Origin: DTPU01 sp963827855
GTDB lineage: Bacteria > Planctomycetota > Phycisphaerae > Sedimentisphaerales > Anaerobacaceae
Reading direction: 5' to 3'
NCBI GenBank assembly: GCA_963827855.1
Contig: CAWHBY010000002.1
Coordinates: 2,294,001-2,358,000 of the forward strand
DNA length: 64,000 nt
Shown: piece after piece, positions 55,236 through 64,000 of the stretch
Numbering within the stretch: the stretch's first letter is position 1
Layout of the letters: each line of letters opens with the position of its first letter
Program-made: the position numbers and the translations under genes
Notes under the pieces: generated by a model
The model's database searches: none
Told to the model about the DNA's origin: nothing
Seen by the model: the letters and a program-made list of their open reading frames with translations, nothing else

Positions 55236-56900
55236 TCATGGCCTCGCAGCAATAGAAAACGTCCGTTCCACAGGGTCTGCAGTCTTCAGTTTGGGCTCTG
55301 CAGAGCGGCCGTATTGCCAGGCCACGACCGTGACCTTCACCGGGAACTTGGCCCGTGGCGGAATGGCCGTCAGCCTCAGGGTGTCGCCATCCACCTCTGC
55401 CGGCCCCGCACGAACCGTGTAGCAGACAGGCACGCCCTTGTCGGACGTGGCGCGGAGTTTGAGGGTCTTGACGGCCGTGTCCTGGTCTGGAATCTCTGGA
55501 AACGTGATGTGCTGGTCCGCGCCCTCGGTGTTTCGCAGGGGGATCACCATCTGCGCCTGCTGGACAGCAGGTTTGTACTGGCCGTCGCCTGGATGGGTCG
55601 CAGCAAACCAGAGCTCGCACCGCTGCGGGTTTACCAAAATGAAGGTGTCAGGACCCTTTTTCTCGAAAGGCCCGCAGATACGGTCGATGGAGATGGGGCC
55701 ACCCCCTGGGGCGTGGCCGATCGGTGATCCTGCAGGCAGTCCGGTCCACTGCACAAGGCGGGCGTGCCCGCCGGGGACAGCGTCGTAGAAGGCCCCAGCG
55801 AGCTTGAAAGTCATGCCGTCGTTGCCGGGCCGGAATCGGAGATTGACCTGCTGGTGGGTGTCTCTCTGTTCCACCATGTTGCCGTCCTGGACATAGCCCA
55901 CCAACTGGGCTTTCATGCCACGATAGGTCGCCTGGTAGGCCTCGGTCGCCTTGGCGATCTCTTCATCGAAGAACCAGAAGGCCTGGTTGGGATCGCCCGC
56001 GTATCGGCCAACACCCGCGGCCGGGGCAGTAGGCGGTTGGTTGATCCGCCACTTGTCTGCAAGCCAGCCGGTCTTTGTAGGATCGGTGGGGATGAGCCTG
56101 GCAGGGCTGCGGCCATCCCAGTCCCTGGGCATTCGGTACTGGACCGCCTTCTTGATGTAGAGGACCAGGTACTCCGCCTTCTTGTCTGTGGCGGCAAAGT
56201 GCCCTTCTGCTGGGCAGGCCAGCATACTCAGTGGCATCAACGGGTGTTGCCGCCTTTCCGTAAGGCCCTCGGTCGACCACGTGTTGGCGGACTCATATTC
56301 GCCCATGGTCTCCAGGCAGGGAACAGTGTCGATGTTCCGGTCTCCCCAGATATCGGGCGCAAAGGTCCCGCTGTCACGGACGTAGGGCCACTGGCCGCTC
56401 ACGGACAGGGCAGCCAGCGTACGCTGCGGATTCCAGGCAGCGAAGTAGTACGGCCAGCTTGCCGCGGCAGAGTGCCCCATCGTCACGACCGGCACATAGG
56501 CCAGCTCCTGATAGCCGGACTCACTCACCAGGTCAGACATCATGCCGTCGAAGGTCTCACCTGCGCCCTCATTGAAGCGGAACAGGTGGTCAAACGCAGG
56601 ACAGCACCAGACCTCGGCAAATCCCAGGTCTGCCAGCCCCCTGCGAAACCCGGGATTCTCGAGGATCGAGATCTCCTCCATGTTGTGCTGGGCCACGACG
56701 ACGCCCCTGACCCGGCTGCAGTCCGGAGGGATCCACAGGAACGCCCGCGAGGGGCCTGCAGGCTCCCTGCCGCCCTTGACGAGGATGGACCACTGCCACT
56801 GGGCCGGCTCCGCCGGAGCAACGTGGCCGGCCAGGCATCCAAGGGCCACGATCCAGAGGAGCTTCTGACCAGACTGCCGCGGCTTTGTCACAAGTCTCAC
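55236..56900 (-). CDS. Secreted alpha/beta-hydrolase-fold protein (esterase-like)
   Basis: 554 residues with signal-type N-terminus (SGQKLLWIVALGCLAGHVA). The core shows GVVVAQHNMEEISILENPGF, a nucleophile elbow TMGHSAAASWPYYFAAW and CPAEGHFAATDKK, where the His may complete the triad. The C-terminal ~150 residues look like a beta-rich accessory domain (LKLRATSDKGVPVCYTVRAG). Likely an esterase acting on substituted polysaccharide; substrate unknown. GTG 56900 is used as start, and another in-frame GTG at 56891 is possible. It is 10 bases after the GH43 gene and 18 before the lyase gene. Confidence 0.7.
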   Translation of the reverse strand: MRLVTKPRQSGQKLLWIVALGCLAGHVAPAEPAQWQWSILVKGGREPAGPSRAFLWIPPDCSRVRGVVVAQHNMEEISILENPGFRRGLADLGFAEVWCCPAFDHLFRFNEGAGETFDGMMSDLVSESGYQELAYVPVVTMGHSAAASWPYYFAAWNPQRTLAALSVSGQWPYVRDSGTFAPDIWGDRNIDTVPCLETMGEYESANTWSTEGLTERRQHPLMPLSMLACPAEGHFAATDKKAEYLVLYIKKAVQYRMPRDWDGRSPARLIPTDPTKTGWLADKWRINQPPTAPAAGVGRYAGDPNQAFWFFDEEIAKATEAYQATYRGMKAQLVGYVQDGNMVEQRDTHQQVNLRFRPGNDGMTFKLAGAFYDAVPGGHARLVQWTGLPAGSPIGHAPGGGPISIDRICGPFEKKGPDTFILVNPQRCELWFAATHPGDGQYKPAVQQAQMVIPLRNTEGADQHITFPEIPDQDTAVKTLKLRATSDKGVPVCYTVRAGPAEVDGDTLRLTAIPPRAKFPVKVTVVAWQYGRSAEPKLKTADPVERTFSIAARP

Positions 56901-56910
56901 CTCTGATAGG

Positions 56911-57924
56911 TCACTTGCCGGCCTGGATCACGGCCTCACCGGTCTCGATGTCCAGGGTCCATTCCTTGGGCTCTGGAAGCCACAGCTTGCCATCGCCGAT
57001 CTGCAGCGGCATCCACAGATATCTGGAGTCCCATTGGGTCCGCGGTCTCCACACGTCTGCCATGAAGATCACGGTGGTGGTCTTGGCGCCTGCGACCTTG
57101 AGCATCATGGTGGACTGCGAGCCATAGGTATTGGCGTCGGCCGGCGCGATGTCCTTGAACTGCGACCACGGTCCCTCCAGAGAGGATGCAGTGGCGTACT
57201 TGTTTGGATTGGGCCTCCAGCCTGTCAGGGCAGATCCAAGGGCATAGTAGAGACCCTTGTAGTGGACCACGGCCCCGCCCTCCAGTGGGGCCCTGATCAG
57301 ACATACGTCCTTCTCGACAGTCAGGTAGTCCTCCGACAGCCTGGCGATGTGAAAGCCCTTGGCAGGCCGGTCCTCGAAGATCAGGTACGCGGAGCCATCG
57401 TCATCGATGAACTGGCCTATGTCGCGGCTCTCGCAGCCCAGCGGCCGAAAGCTCTTGAGGTACTGGTAGTCGCCGTCCACGGTGTCACACACTGCCACGC
57501 CCACGCGCACCACTGCATACCGCCTATCATCGATGTGCATGTACATGACGTACTTCTTGGTCTTGGGATTGTAGAAGACCTTGGGGCGCTCCAGGACCCA
57601 GCCTCTGCCGAAGTTCTCAGGATCCGCCTGCTTCATGACCTGGTTGCGGAAGGTCCAGTGAGCCAGGTCCTTGGAGGCATAGCACGCCACGTACCTGAGG
57701 TTGGGATCATGGCCCCGTCCACGGTCCTCGCCGAACCAGTAATAGGTGTCCGCAATCTTGATGATGCCCCCACCATGGGCCTGGACGTGGTTGCCCTTGT
57801 CGTCAGGCCAGATCTCGCCGGGCTTGATCGTCTGCGGTGCGGCCTGCGCGGCCACGGCCGTCAGAACTGCTGCCAGAGACATGCATACGACTGCCCTACG
57901 GCTTCCTACGCTCGTGCTGGACAT
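56911..57924 (-). CDS. GH43 family glycosidase, exo-beta-1,3-galactanase-like (GH43_24 type)
   Basis: 337 residues from ATG 57924 (GGAG 8 bases upstream); a TTG six bases earlier is less likely. Signal peptide to about residue 28. The opening KGNHVQAHGGGIIKIADTYY then WFGEDR, followed by GRGWVLERPKVFYNPKTKKY and SRDIGQFIDDDGSAYLIFED, matches GH43 enzymes related to galactan 1,3-beta-galactosidases. Glu in WVLERPK and Glu in IFEDR are candidates for catalytic residues. First gene of a four-gene operon with an esterase-like protein, a lyase and GH97. Confidence 0.82.
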   Translation of the reverse strand: MSSTSVGSRRAVVCMSLAAVLTAVAAQAAPQTIKPGEIWPDDKGNHVQAHGGGIIKIADTYYWFGEDRGRGHDPNLRYVACYASKDLAHWTFRNQVMKQADPENFGRGWVLERPKVFYNPKTKKYVMYMHIDDRRYAVVRVGVAVCDTVDGDYQYLKSFRPLGCESRDIGQFIDDDGSAYLIFEDRPAKGFHIARLSEDYLTVEKDVCLIRAPLEGGAVVHYKGLYYALGSALTGWRPNPNKYATASSLEGPWSQFKDIAPADANTYGSQSTMMLKVAGAKTTTVIFMADVWRPRTQWDSRYLWMPLQIGDGKLWLPEPKEWTLDIETGEAVIQAGK

Positions 57925-58184
57925 GTCCAATCTCCAATTGATCCTTGAGTCCCTGATGACCAGACCTTAACGAAGCCTAGCATACGCCATGGAGTCCGCG
58001 AGGTGAAGGCGGAAGATCCCTCATTTCGCGGTCTCTGCGGATGCTCCAGGCTGCCCCGGACCGGACGCAGGATCTGATGGCACGGGCCGGAATGCGCCAA
58101 TCATCCTGAAAATGCTACAATTCCTCTATCTCACCCTTTCAGGGCTCTTTGCGGCGTCTTCGGGGGCGCAGCCCAATGGAGAGA

Positions 58185-58203
58185 GCCTGTGCACCGCACA
58201 GGC
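58185..58203 (-). terminator. Hairpin after the LamG/F5-8C gene
   Basis: GCCTGTGC, ACC, GCACAGGC: 8-bp perfect stem with 3-base loop, 35 bases past the stop at 58238 in the minus direction. No U-run follows. Otherwise 57925-58237 holds no gene that I can support. Confidence 0.45.
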
Positions 58204-58237
58204 CCCATCCAGGGTGTGACTGATAGAGGGAGGCTTG

Positions 58238-61200
58238 TTACCGATCGCCGGCCAGGTAGCGGACCTCGCCCGCAGACAGGGCGCGGGTGTAGATCCTGAA
58301 GTCATCCAGGATGCCCGCAAAGTAGGCATCCGCTGACCACTGAGACCGGCCGAGCCAGTTCTGCGTCGTCTTGCCCAGGTCCTTGGGGAGCACGGCCGTC
58401 GTACCGCTGGCCACAACCTCGCCATCCAGGCAGAGCTGCAGGGTCTTGGCCGTGCCGTCGATGATGGCCGCCACCTGATGCCAGCCCGCAGGGAGATTCG
58501 CCGGCGAGTTAAGGCCCGACTCACCGCTGTTGGTGCCAGTCGTGATGGCAAACCGCATGGCCCCATTGGTGCTCTGACGAGGACTGAGGAACATGTAGCC
58601 GGCCGTGGAACTGGTGCCGAAGTCGAAGATCCGCTCCCAGGACCCGGTGTTGCTCGTATTGAGGTTCACCCAGGTCGTCACCGTGCAACTGGTCATCGTG
58701 CTGATCAGGTTGCCGATCGGCAGCTCCACATGATCATCGACGCCCTCGAACTGCAGGGCCTTGCCATATCCCGCGGGGCCATCCACGTAGATCGGATTGC
58801 CTTGAGCGGTGCCGTTGTTGCCCTTGCCCGAGCTGTCCTTCACGTCGCCCTCCATCCGATACCAGGCCACCAGGCCGTTCGTGGCGGGGTCGGACGGCTG
58901 CGTGACCGCAGGGGCGACCCGGTACAGCAGGACATCGTCCACGTAGATCGTCCCTTTGCCCGAGCCCGACACGCCGACGGCCAGCGCCTTGACCGCCTTG
59001 AGGTCCGTGCCCACCGAGGCCAGATCGATGTTCCACTGCTTCCAAACCGCGGAGGTCAGGACCGTGTCACCACCCGTGTAGGTGACCTTGGTGCCGTTGA
59101 TCGTCACGTAGAGCTGGCCCGCTCCGTTGTCCAGGCCGCCGCGGACGAACAGGACCAGGGTCTTGGCCCCGCCCTGGGTCCAGTCCTGCGCCACGTCGAA
59201 CGTCCGGGTGGCCTCGGAGTAACCCTTGCCCGTTGTGTTGTCGTAGGCCAGGGGCATGGACTGCGCACCTTTGTGCACGATCGTCCGCTCCGCGAACGGC
59301 GCGTCCGTGTGACCGACGGTCGAACCCGTGCCGTTGCCGCTGGATGCGGCCAGGCCGCAGTCCGCTGACGCGGAGTACCCGAACCCGTCGACCCAGGCAA
59401 AGAAGACCCTGCCGCACCGGTCGTTGTACGACTCGAAGTCATCCACCACCCCGTACTCCGGCGTCGCAAAGCTCCACAGGTCGCCCTCCCAGGACTTCGG
59501 GGTCTCTTCGTCGTTGACCTCATTGACCTTCCAGTAGTAGGTCTTGCCATACTCAACACCCGCGCCGGCCAGTGCCAGGCTGTGGGTGGTCACGGTGCTG
59601 CTTGGAGCGGTACCCGCGATCACGGCATTGGCATCCGTACTCAGATAGACCTCGTGCCTGGCCGCCTCTCTGCCGGGTCTCCAGTTGAGCCCCGAGGTGA
59701 TGGCCACTCCGCTCGCCCCAGAGGAAGGCACCGCTGCGAAGGCCTTGACCGGGACGTAGAAGAAGCGCACCTCGGACAACCCTGCCTGCTTGGTCCCGTC
59801 CGCCCAGTTCGTCTTGATGGTCAGCCGGACGTACTTGGCCTGCGCGCCGCGGAAATCCACGACCGTGTTGTAGGTGTAGTCCGCTTCGCCCGTGGCCTGG
59901 CTGAACTCGGGCACGTCCGCCATCGCGGTCCAGGAGTTCCCGTCCGTGGAGGTCTCGACGACCACGTCCTTTGCGCCCATGCCGATGTCCGGCTCAACCG
60001 CCTGGTTGGAGTTCCACACCCACATCTGGTACAGCTTGCAGACCTTGTCGAACTCATACTGGATCCAGATGGGCGTGGTCCCTTTCTTGCTCGTCCACAT
60101 GTGGGACGCGGACGTCGAGTGCCGGTCCTGGCTTTCCAGGCCCGAGCCGTCGATGGTCTTCTCCGGTCCCATGATGCTGCTGCTGGAGCTCGATGCCGTG
60201 GTCTTGACGGGCTTGACCGGATAGCCATACGGCTCGACCGTGAACCTCCAGACGTCGCCCTTGTAGATCGTGGAGTCGGGCGCAGCGTTCACCTCATCGA
60301 CCCGCCAGTAGTAGGTCTGGCCATAGGCCATCAAACCCGTGGGGTCAAAGCTGTTCGCGTCCTGGCCCTGGCTGGCCAGACTGCCGGCCAAGGGATCGGT
60401 CCTGCTGGCGTTGTTGACGTCGTCGAACGCGGTCCCGAAGTAGACGTCATGGGTCTTGGCGTACTGACCGGGCTTCCATGTGAGGACCGCGTCGCGAGGC
60501 ACGTCCGTGGCCTTCTTGTCCGCTGGGCTCGGATCGACCGCGAGTCCTGCGTTCGGACCGATGCCCATCATCACGGCCTTGACTTGCTTGTCGGTCAGGG
60601 CACGGTCATAGACCCGCACGTCGCTGAGGCACCCCTGCCATCGCTCGCCCTGGGGGTCGCCGCCCATGTACAGGGGCAGGGCCTCGCACGTCCTGCTGAT
60701 GACCTGGGTCCCTGCCACCTCGCCGTCGCGGTAGTAGGTGAACGTCTGCCCCTCCTTCACGACCCCGTTGTGGACCCACAGGTCCGCGGGGAAGTTCGGA
60801 TAGTCGATGGCGTATCCCGTGGCGTTGCTGCCGAACTCGAAAAAGTTGGGCGTGAACTTGATCCACGTGGTGGCGCCATAGCGGTTGCCCAGGATCACGT
60901 CATTGTTGTGGGCCTGGCCGGCAGCCTGCTTGGACCAGAAGGCCCAGGTGAAGCTGTTGGTCGCAGTCATGGGTGCAGTCACACCCGCGGCCACGTAGGC
61001 GCCTGCACTATCGTCTCCACTGAAGCCCAAGACCGTGCCCCGGTTGAAGTCCGAAACCCAGACCGAGCCGCCCAGGCCGCCGTTGGGATTGGTGATTGTC
61101 CCATTGTATTCGTGGCCCGACGAGTCCACGACCGTCGTGCCCTGGCCGTCGCTCAGCTTCCACCAGCCCAGGAGATTGGGGTCCGAGGCCCCCAGGGCCG

Positions 61201-61252
61201 TGCCACAGGCCAACAGGACGCAGGCCAACAGTCGAACCAGTTTCACATGCAT
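58238..61252 (-). CDS. Large secreted LamG, Fn3-like and F5/8 type C protein
   Basis: 1004 residues, ATG 61252 with AAGGAGG upstream; signal peptide MHVKLVRLLACVLLACGTAL. Order: LamG-type domain (about 22-230, LLGWWKLSDGQGTTVVDSSG, LSDVRVYDRALTDKQV); Fn3-like (about 240-345, YYWRVDEVNAA); F5/8C (about 350-505, MGPEKTIDGSGLESQDRHST, WIQYEFDKVCKLYQMWVWNS); Fn3-like (about 515-610); a sandwich from VVDDFESYNDRCGRVFFAWV to GTIYVDDVLLYR; and a second LamG domain (about 790-1000, NGLVAWYRMEGDVKDSSGKG, LDDFRIYTRALSAGEVRYLA). No enzyme motif; expected to bind glycans. It follows the sigma-FecR pair on the same strand and is a paralogue of 2602-5649. Confidence 0.87.
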   Translation of the reverse strand: MHVKLVRLLACVLLACGTALGASDPNLLGWWKLSDGQGTTVVDSSGHEYNGTITNPNGGLGGSVWVSDFNRGTVLGFSGDDSAGAYVAAGVTAPMTATNSFTWAFWSKQAAGQAHNNDVILGNRYGATTWIKFTPNFFEFGSNATGYAIDYPNFPADLWVHNGVVKEGQTFTYYRDGEVAGTQVISRTCEALPLYMGGDPQGERWQGCLSDVRVYDRALTDKQVKAVMMGIGPNAGLAVDPSPADKKATDVPRDAVLTWKPGQYAKTHDVYFGTAFDDVNNASRTDPLAGSLASQGQDANSFDPTGLMAYGQTYYWRVDEVNAAPDSTIYKGDVWRFTVEPYGYPVKPVKTTASSSSSSIMGPEKTIDGSGLESQDRHSTSASHMWTSKKGTTPIWIQYEFDKVCKLYQMWVWNSNQAVEPDIGMGAKDVVVETSTDGNSWTAMADVPEFSQATGEADYTYNTVVDFRGAQAKYVRLTIKTNWADGTKQAGLSEVRFFYVPVKAFAAVPSSGASGVAITSGLNWRPGREAARHEVYLSTDANAVIAGTAPSSTVTTHSLALAGAGVEYGKTYYWKVNEVNDEETPKSWEGDLWSFATPEYGVVDDFESYNDRCGRVFFAWVDGFGYSASADCGLAASSGNGTGSTVGHTDAPFAERTIVHKGAQSMPLAYDNTTGKGYSEATRTFDVAQDWTQGGAKTLVLFVRGGLDNGAGQLYVTINGTKVTYTGGDTVLTSAVWKQWNIDLASVGTDLKAVKALAVGVSGSGKGTIYVDDVLLYRVAPAVTQPSDPATNGLVAWYRMEGDVKDSSGKGNNGTAQGNPIYVDGPAGYGKALQFEGVDDHVELPIGNLISTMTSCTVTTWVNLNTSNTGSWERIFDFGTSSTAGYMFLSPRQSTNGAMRFAITTGTNSGESGLNSPANLPAGWHQVAAIIDGTAKTLQLCLDGEVVASGTTAVLPKDLGKTTQNWLGRSQWSADAYFAGILDDFRIYTRALSAGEVRYLAGDR

Positions 61253-61319
61253 GATCGTCCTCCTTATTCAATGCAGGGGTTAACGTGAGACACACCATTC
61301 ACTCGCATACGTACGGGAA

Positions 61320-63113
61320 TCAAGGCCGTCGTTGCCGAAGGTCCAGGCTGGGCTCGGCCCACAGGCCCCAGCAAAACACAACCGTGTTGGGTGACAGGGC
61401 CATCAAGGTCAGGAAACGATCCTGCCTTGCCAAGGGGACATCGACCTCGGCCGTCTCGCTGGGCACCGCACTGACGCGGCGGCTGAATCGCTGCTGCCCA
61501 TCGACCACAACCACGAAATCCACCGCGACCCGCCTGCCATTGCTCGGATCTACGCCATCAGTGTAGGGCGTCGCGGTCTCGGAGATCCCGCATAGGGAAT
61601 GGAATCGCGAGATCTCCGCCTCTGCAGTGGCTGCCCGGATCTTGGCCAGGTCAAAGGTGATCCCCGCATTGGCGTGCATCCCGATGGAGGGGTGCTGCGG
61701 CGTTCCATACACCTGGCCTGCCAGGCGTCCATTGTGGTCGCGTCCGGACTTGTCCGTGGAGTCCCTGAACACCGCGCCATTTAGAATGCCGTCAAAGCCC
61801 TGTCCCGACGTGTCGGGACATCCGCTAAAGGTCAGGCCCGAGGAGCTGATGGTCACAGGCCCGCTGCCCCCATCCGGGACAAACACGCCGTCAACGAAGC
61901 CCCTTGAGGCAGGCGCTGGCCTGAAGCCCGTGCCCGCCGCGGAGTTGCCGCCTCGCCGGCCCGCGATGACCTCGCCGGTCGCGGGATAGAGGCCCGTGCC
62001 CCAGGTCCCTGTGCCCAGGCCGTTGCCACCCCCCACCATGTCCGCCAGGTCCAGGCGCCTGCCCGGGATGCCGAACGACTCTGTGGTAGGCATCTCCCGG
62101 ACGAACAGACGTGATCGCTCATCCACTGCGCCACGCTCCATGCGGCCGCCGCCATCCACGGCCAGGGACTCGCCCTTGCGGAGGGACTCAGCCACCGCCG
62201 ACCTGCGGCCAGGCCTCGTCGCCTCCAGGCTGACCCCGCCATCGAACACCTGGACCTCCGCCACGCTGCCTGAACCCACCAGCAGGCCGAACTCGGTTCC
62301 AAAGTCCTTCACGGTCGCCGTGGGTGAGTATGCGGTGAAGCCCTTGGCCTGACCTTCTGCCCGGGCCGTGATGCAGCCCGCCTCCACGAACATCCGGTTG
62401 GGGCCCTGCACCTTGAAGGTGGTGGGCGCCTGGAGGATCACCTGCGCGCCCTGGGTCAAGGCGATCTGGGCATATCCTTCCTCCAGGGTGACACGTTGCG
62501 ACCGCAGGCCACCGGTCTTGTCGATCTCCACGTCCCACTTGGCGTCCTGCGAGGCCACCACCCTGGCCACGATCCGGTTGGCCCTGACGTACAGGAAGAC
62601 CGTCAGGATCACGATGGCTGCCAGCAGGAAGACCCCTGCCACCTTGGCCACGCGGAGCCCTGTGCCGAGCAGCCGCTTCAGAGCCTCGAAGGCTGCAGCC
62701 AGGGTCTCCAGGATCGTCGGCTCTGGACGCCGAGGCTCCGACCGCTTCGCCTGGGCCTCGCGGTGCTGAGCAAGGAAGGCATCGAGCTGCCGCTCTGCCT
62801 GCTGCCGGATCTCTGCAATCCTGGCCTCATCCTGGGTAGCCGCAGCAGCGGTGACACGATCCGTGAACGACTCTCCAGTGTCCAGATACCCTGCACTCAG
62901 CAGGACCCGCTCTGCAAAGGCCTCCGGGGCGCGACGGTCGTGAAGGACCTGCATCAGGCAGTCATCCCGCACGAGGTCCAGGACCCTGCGTCCGGCCGCT
63001 GGGTCCGCCTGTAAGGCCGCCAGCAGGTCCCTCTCCTGCTGCGGCGTCAGCTCGCCATCGAGGAGATCAGAGACCCATGCGTCAAGGCTGCGATCGTGTG
63101 ACTGAGGGTTCAT
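61320..63113 (-). CDS. FecR-type membrane regulator with C-terminal NPCBM-like domain
   Basis: 597 residues from ATG 63113, which overlaps the sigma-factor stop by four bases. A cytoplasmic anti-sigma-like start (SLDAWVSDLLDGELTPQQER) leads to one membrane helix (about 165-185, GVFLLAAIVILTVFLYV). A FecR domain follows (ILQAPTTFKVQGPNRMFVEA, GFTAYSPTATVKDFGTEFG), then an NPCBM-like glycan-binding domain at about 420-590 (GFDGILNGAVFR, HANAGITFDLAKIRAATAEA). The outside domain probably senses polysaccharide and controls the sigma factor across the membrane. Such sigma/FecR/LamG triads are common in Planctomycetota; the binding claim is from family knowledge. Confidence 0.83.
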   Translation of the reverse strand: MNPQSHDRSLDAWVSDLLDGELTPQQERDLLAALQADPAAGRRVLDLVRDDCLMQVLHDRRAPEAFAERVLLSAGYLDTGESFTDRVTAAAATQDEARIAEIRQQAERQLDAFLAQHREAQAKRSEPRRPEPTILETLAAAFEALKRLLGTGLRVAKVAGVFLLAAIVILTVFLYVRANRIVARVVASQDAKWDVEIDKTGGLRSQRVTLEEGYAQIALTQGAQVILQAPTTFKVQGPNRMFVEAGCITARAEGQAKGFTAYSPTATVKDFGTEFGLLVGSGSVAEVQVFDGGVSLEATRPGRRSAVAESLRKGESLAVDGGGRMERGAVDERSRLFVREMPTTESFGIPGRRLDLADMVGGGNGLGTGTWGTGLYPATGEVIAGRRGGNSAAGTGFRPAPASRGFVDGVFVPDGGSGPVTISSSGLTFSGCPDTSGQGFDGILNGAVFRDSTDKSGRDHNGRLAGQVYGTPQHPSIGMHANAGITFDLAKIRAATAEAEISRFHSLCGISETATPYTDGVDPSNGRRVAVDFVVVVDGQQRFSRRVSAVPSETAEVDVPLARQDRFLTLMALSPNTVVFCWGLWAEPSLDLRQRRP

Positions 63114-63640
63114 GGCTGTGTCTCGATGCAGTCCCTGAGCTGGTTTCGAATCCTCATCAGCATCATCTTCACACTGGGTACCGAGCGGTGCCATTCCTCT
63201 GCGATCGTGGTCAGGGGCACCCCTTCGTACCGCCTTCTGACCAGGGACCTGGCCCGCTCGCCCAGGCGGCCGAGGCAGTGCTCCAGGCGGACGGCACGAT
63301 CCAATCGCTCGTCCCCCGACGCGGCCAGCGTCTGCTCAAGAAGGTAGTATTGCAGCAGGAGACCCCTGTTCCGAAGGTCACGTCGCCGCTCTTCCAGGAG
63401 GGCCTTGACCTTGTAGGTCGCGATCGCCCGTATCCAGGCCCGAAAATTCGTGCCCGGCTCATACTGATCGATGTGTTGGTAGACGTGCAGGAACGTGGCC
63501 TGGGCCACGTCATCGACGTCGGCCAAGGCAATGCCGTTGCCTGCGATGAGGGTGCGGACCTCCGCCTGAAAGGCCTCCACGATCGGCCTGAACGCCGCCT
63601 TGTCGCCCCCACGAAGTCTGATCACTGCCTGGTCAATCAT
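63110..63640 (-). CDS. ECF-type sigma factor (planctomycete FecR-linked type)
   Basis: 176 residues from ATG 63640 (MIDQAVIRLRGGDKAAFRPI), AAAGG upstream. Region 2: NGIALADVDDVAQATFLHVY and GTNFRAWIRAIATYKVKALL. Region 4: LGERARSLVRRRYEGVPLTT and RSVPSVKMMLMRIRNQLRDC. The coupling to the FecR protein gene defines them as one module. Confidence 0.9.
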   Translation of the reverse strand: MIDQAVIRLRGGDKAAFRPIVEAFQAEVRTLIAGNGIALADVDDVAQATFLHVYQHIDQYEPGTNFRAWIRAIATYKVKALLEERRRDLRNRGLLLQYYLLEQTLAASGDERLDRAVRLEHCLGRLGERARSLVRRRYEGVPLTTIAEEWHRSVPSVKMMLMRIRNQLRDCIETQP

Positions 63641-63690
63641 CAGGTGTAACCTTTCTACGATATAGGGCAACTCCGTAAAAGGTAACGCCC

Positions 63691-63718
63691 AGCCCGCATT
63701 TCTCACGAGACTTTGGAC
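63691..63718 (-). repeat. Dispersed repeat, copy D
   Basis: AGCCCGCATTTCTCAC then GAGACTTTGGAC, between the partial right-edge gene and the sigma-factor gene. Same family as copies A-C at 12.1-15.3 kb, inverted relative to B and C. Confidence 0.7.
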
Positions 63719-63755
63719 GGCCGAAGCGGGCTCGCTGTTGCGGATTCGGCTTGGC

Positions 63756-64000
63756 TCAGATGGAGGCCCGAGGAACGACGAAGTACGGCTGCCCCAGGAA
63801 GTCTGCACCGAAGCCGGGATAGAGCCACGCCCGGCCGTTGTTCGACCGCAACTCGAAGTAGTACTGCAGGGGGAACACAGACCGGGTGTATTCAGCGTCG
63901 ATGGCCGCCCGGTACTCGCCCTGCTGCACTGCCATGGCCTTCTGCCTGAAGGTCTCCGCCTGGTTGACCCTGCGATACCAGAGCACGGCGGAGGTCACGC
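63756..64000 (-). CDS. C-terminal fragment of an unidentified protein, 5' partial at the right edge
   Basis: About 81 residues are visible, ending RAWLYPGFGADFLGQPYFVV then PRASI. The frame is open through the right edge, so the start lies outside the window. The tail FPLQYYFELRSNNGRAWLYP looks like the final beta-rich domain of a secreted glycosidase-type protein, but the family cannot be named from this piece. Confidence 0.6.
   Translation of the reverse strand, partial: VTSAVLWYRRVNQAETFRQKAMAVQQGEYRAAIDAEYTRSVFPLQYYFELRSNNGRAWLYPGFGADFLGQPYFVVPRASI

Noticed and set aside
59582..61288. 568-residue plus-strand frame opposite the LamG/F5-8C gene
   Set aside because: Antisense shadow in GC-rich sequence; the minus strand carries the recognisable domains.
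1..64000. CRISPR arrays, tRNA or rRNA genes, riboswitches
   Set aside because: I saw no regularly spaced direct repeats, no T-arm-like or rRNA-like sequence and no recognisable riboswitch core by eye; a covariance-model scan would be needed to exclude small RNAs.

Overview
The window is a GC-rich chromosomal segment. It carries many secreted carbohydrate-active enzymes, ECF sigma/FecR-type regulators, prepilin-like proteins with H-box cleavage motifs, and very long LamG/F5-8C/Fn3-like secreted proteins. That mix is typical of polysaccharide-degrading Planctomycetota, most likely Phycisphaerae (Sedimentisphaerales-like). The taxonomic call is an inference from gene content; no rRNA or other marker gene is present.

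Layout. 1-2.5 kb: sugar-acid module (enolase-superfamily dehydratase plus a BASS-type symporter). 2.6-9.3 kb, minus strand: GH105-GH28 fusion, a prepilin-like protein and a 1015-aa F5/8C adhesin-like protein, which together look like a pectin/rhamnogalacturonan unit. 9.5-15.2 kb: NarX/DegS-type PAS kinase with its LuxR-type response regulator, then a dCache-PAS histidine kinase. 15.4-19.2 kb: compact operon of secreted protein, pseudopilin and ECF transporter S, T and A components. 19.3-21.7 kb: PAS-PAS-GAF-PAS kinase. 21.7-27.7 kb: six-hairpin glycosidase, a triple-repeat secreted protein and a GH95 fucosidase. 27.9-35 kb: three tandem TonB-dependent receptors. 35.3-41 kb: alginate-lyase-like and GH43-like enzymes among repeats, a GH105 remnant and a shortened LysE exporter. 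41.2-43.4 kb: ECF sigma factor with a membrane-anchored partner. 43.6-50.2 kb: defence/mobile island, with an orphan AbiEi antitoxin, collapsed AbiEii toxin, integron-type integrase remnant, REC-like/Mrr endonuclease, SIR2-like protein, HerA ATPase and a HEPN-motif protein. 51.3-57.9 kb: four-gene minus-strand operon (GH43, alpha/beta hydrolase, alginate-lyase-like, GH97). 58.2-63.6 kb: ECF sigma, FecR/NPCBM protein and LamG/F5-8C protein. A partial gene runs off the right edge.

The parts fit a heterotroph that takes apart plant or algal polysaccharide with secreted lyases and hydrolases. It would bind the polymer with F5/8C and LamG proteins, import fragments through TonB-dependent receptors, and control expression with sigma/anti-sigma pairs and two-component systems.

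Two kinds of damage recur. Seven single-base frameshifts split five otherwise intact genes between 6.5 and 32 kb; several are in short G/C runs and they look like sequence errors. Separately, several genes keep both ends but have lost their middle (LysE, AbiEii, GH105 remnant, a possible methyltransferase, the integrase). The strongest candidate for an unusual system is the Mrr-SIR2-HerA-HEPN cluster.
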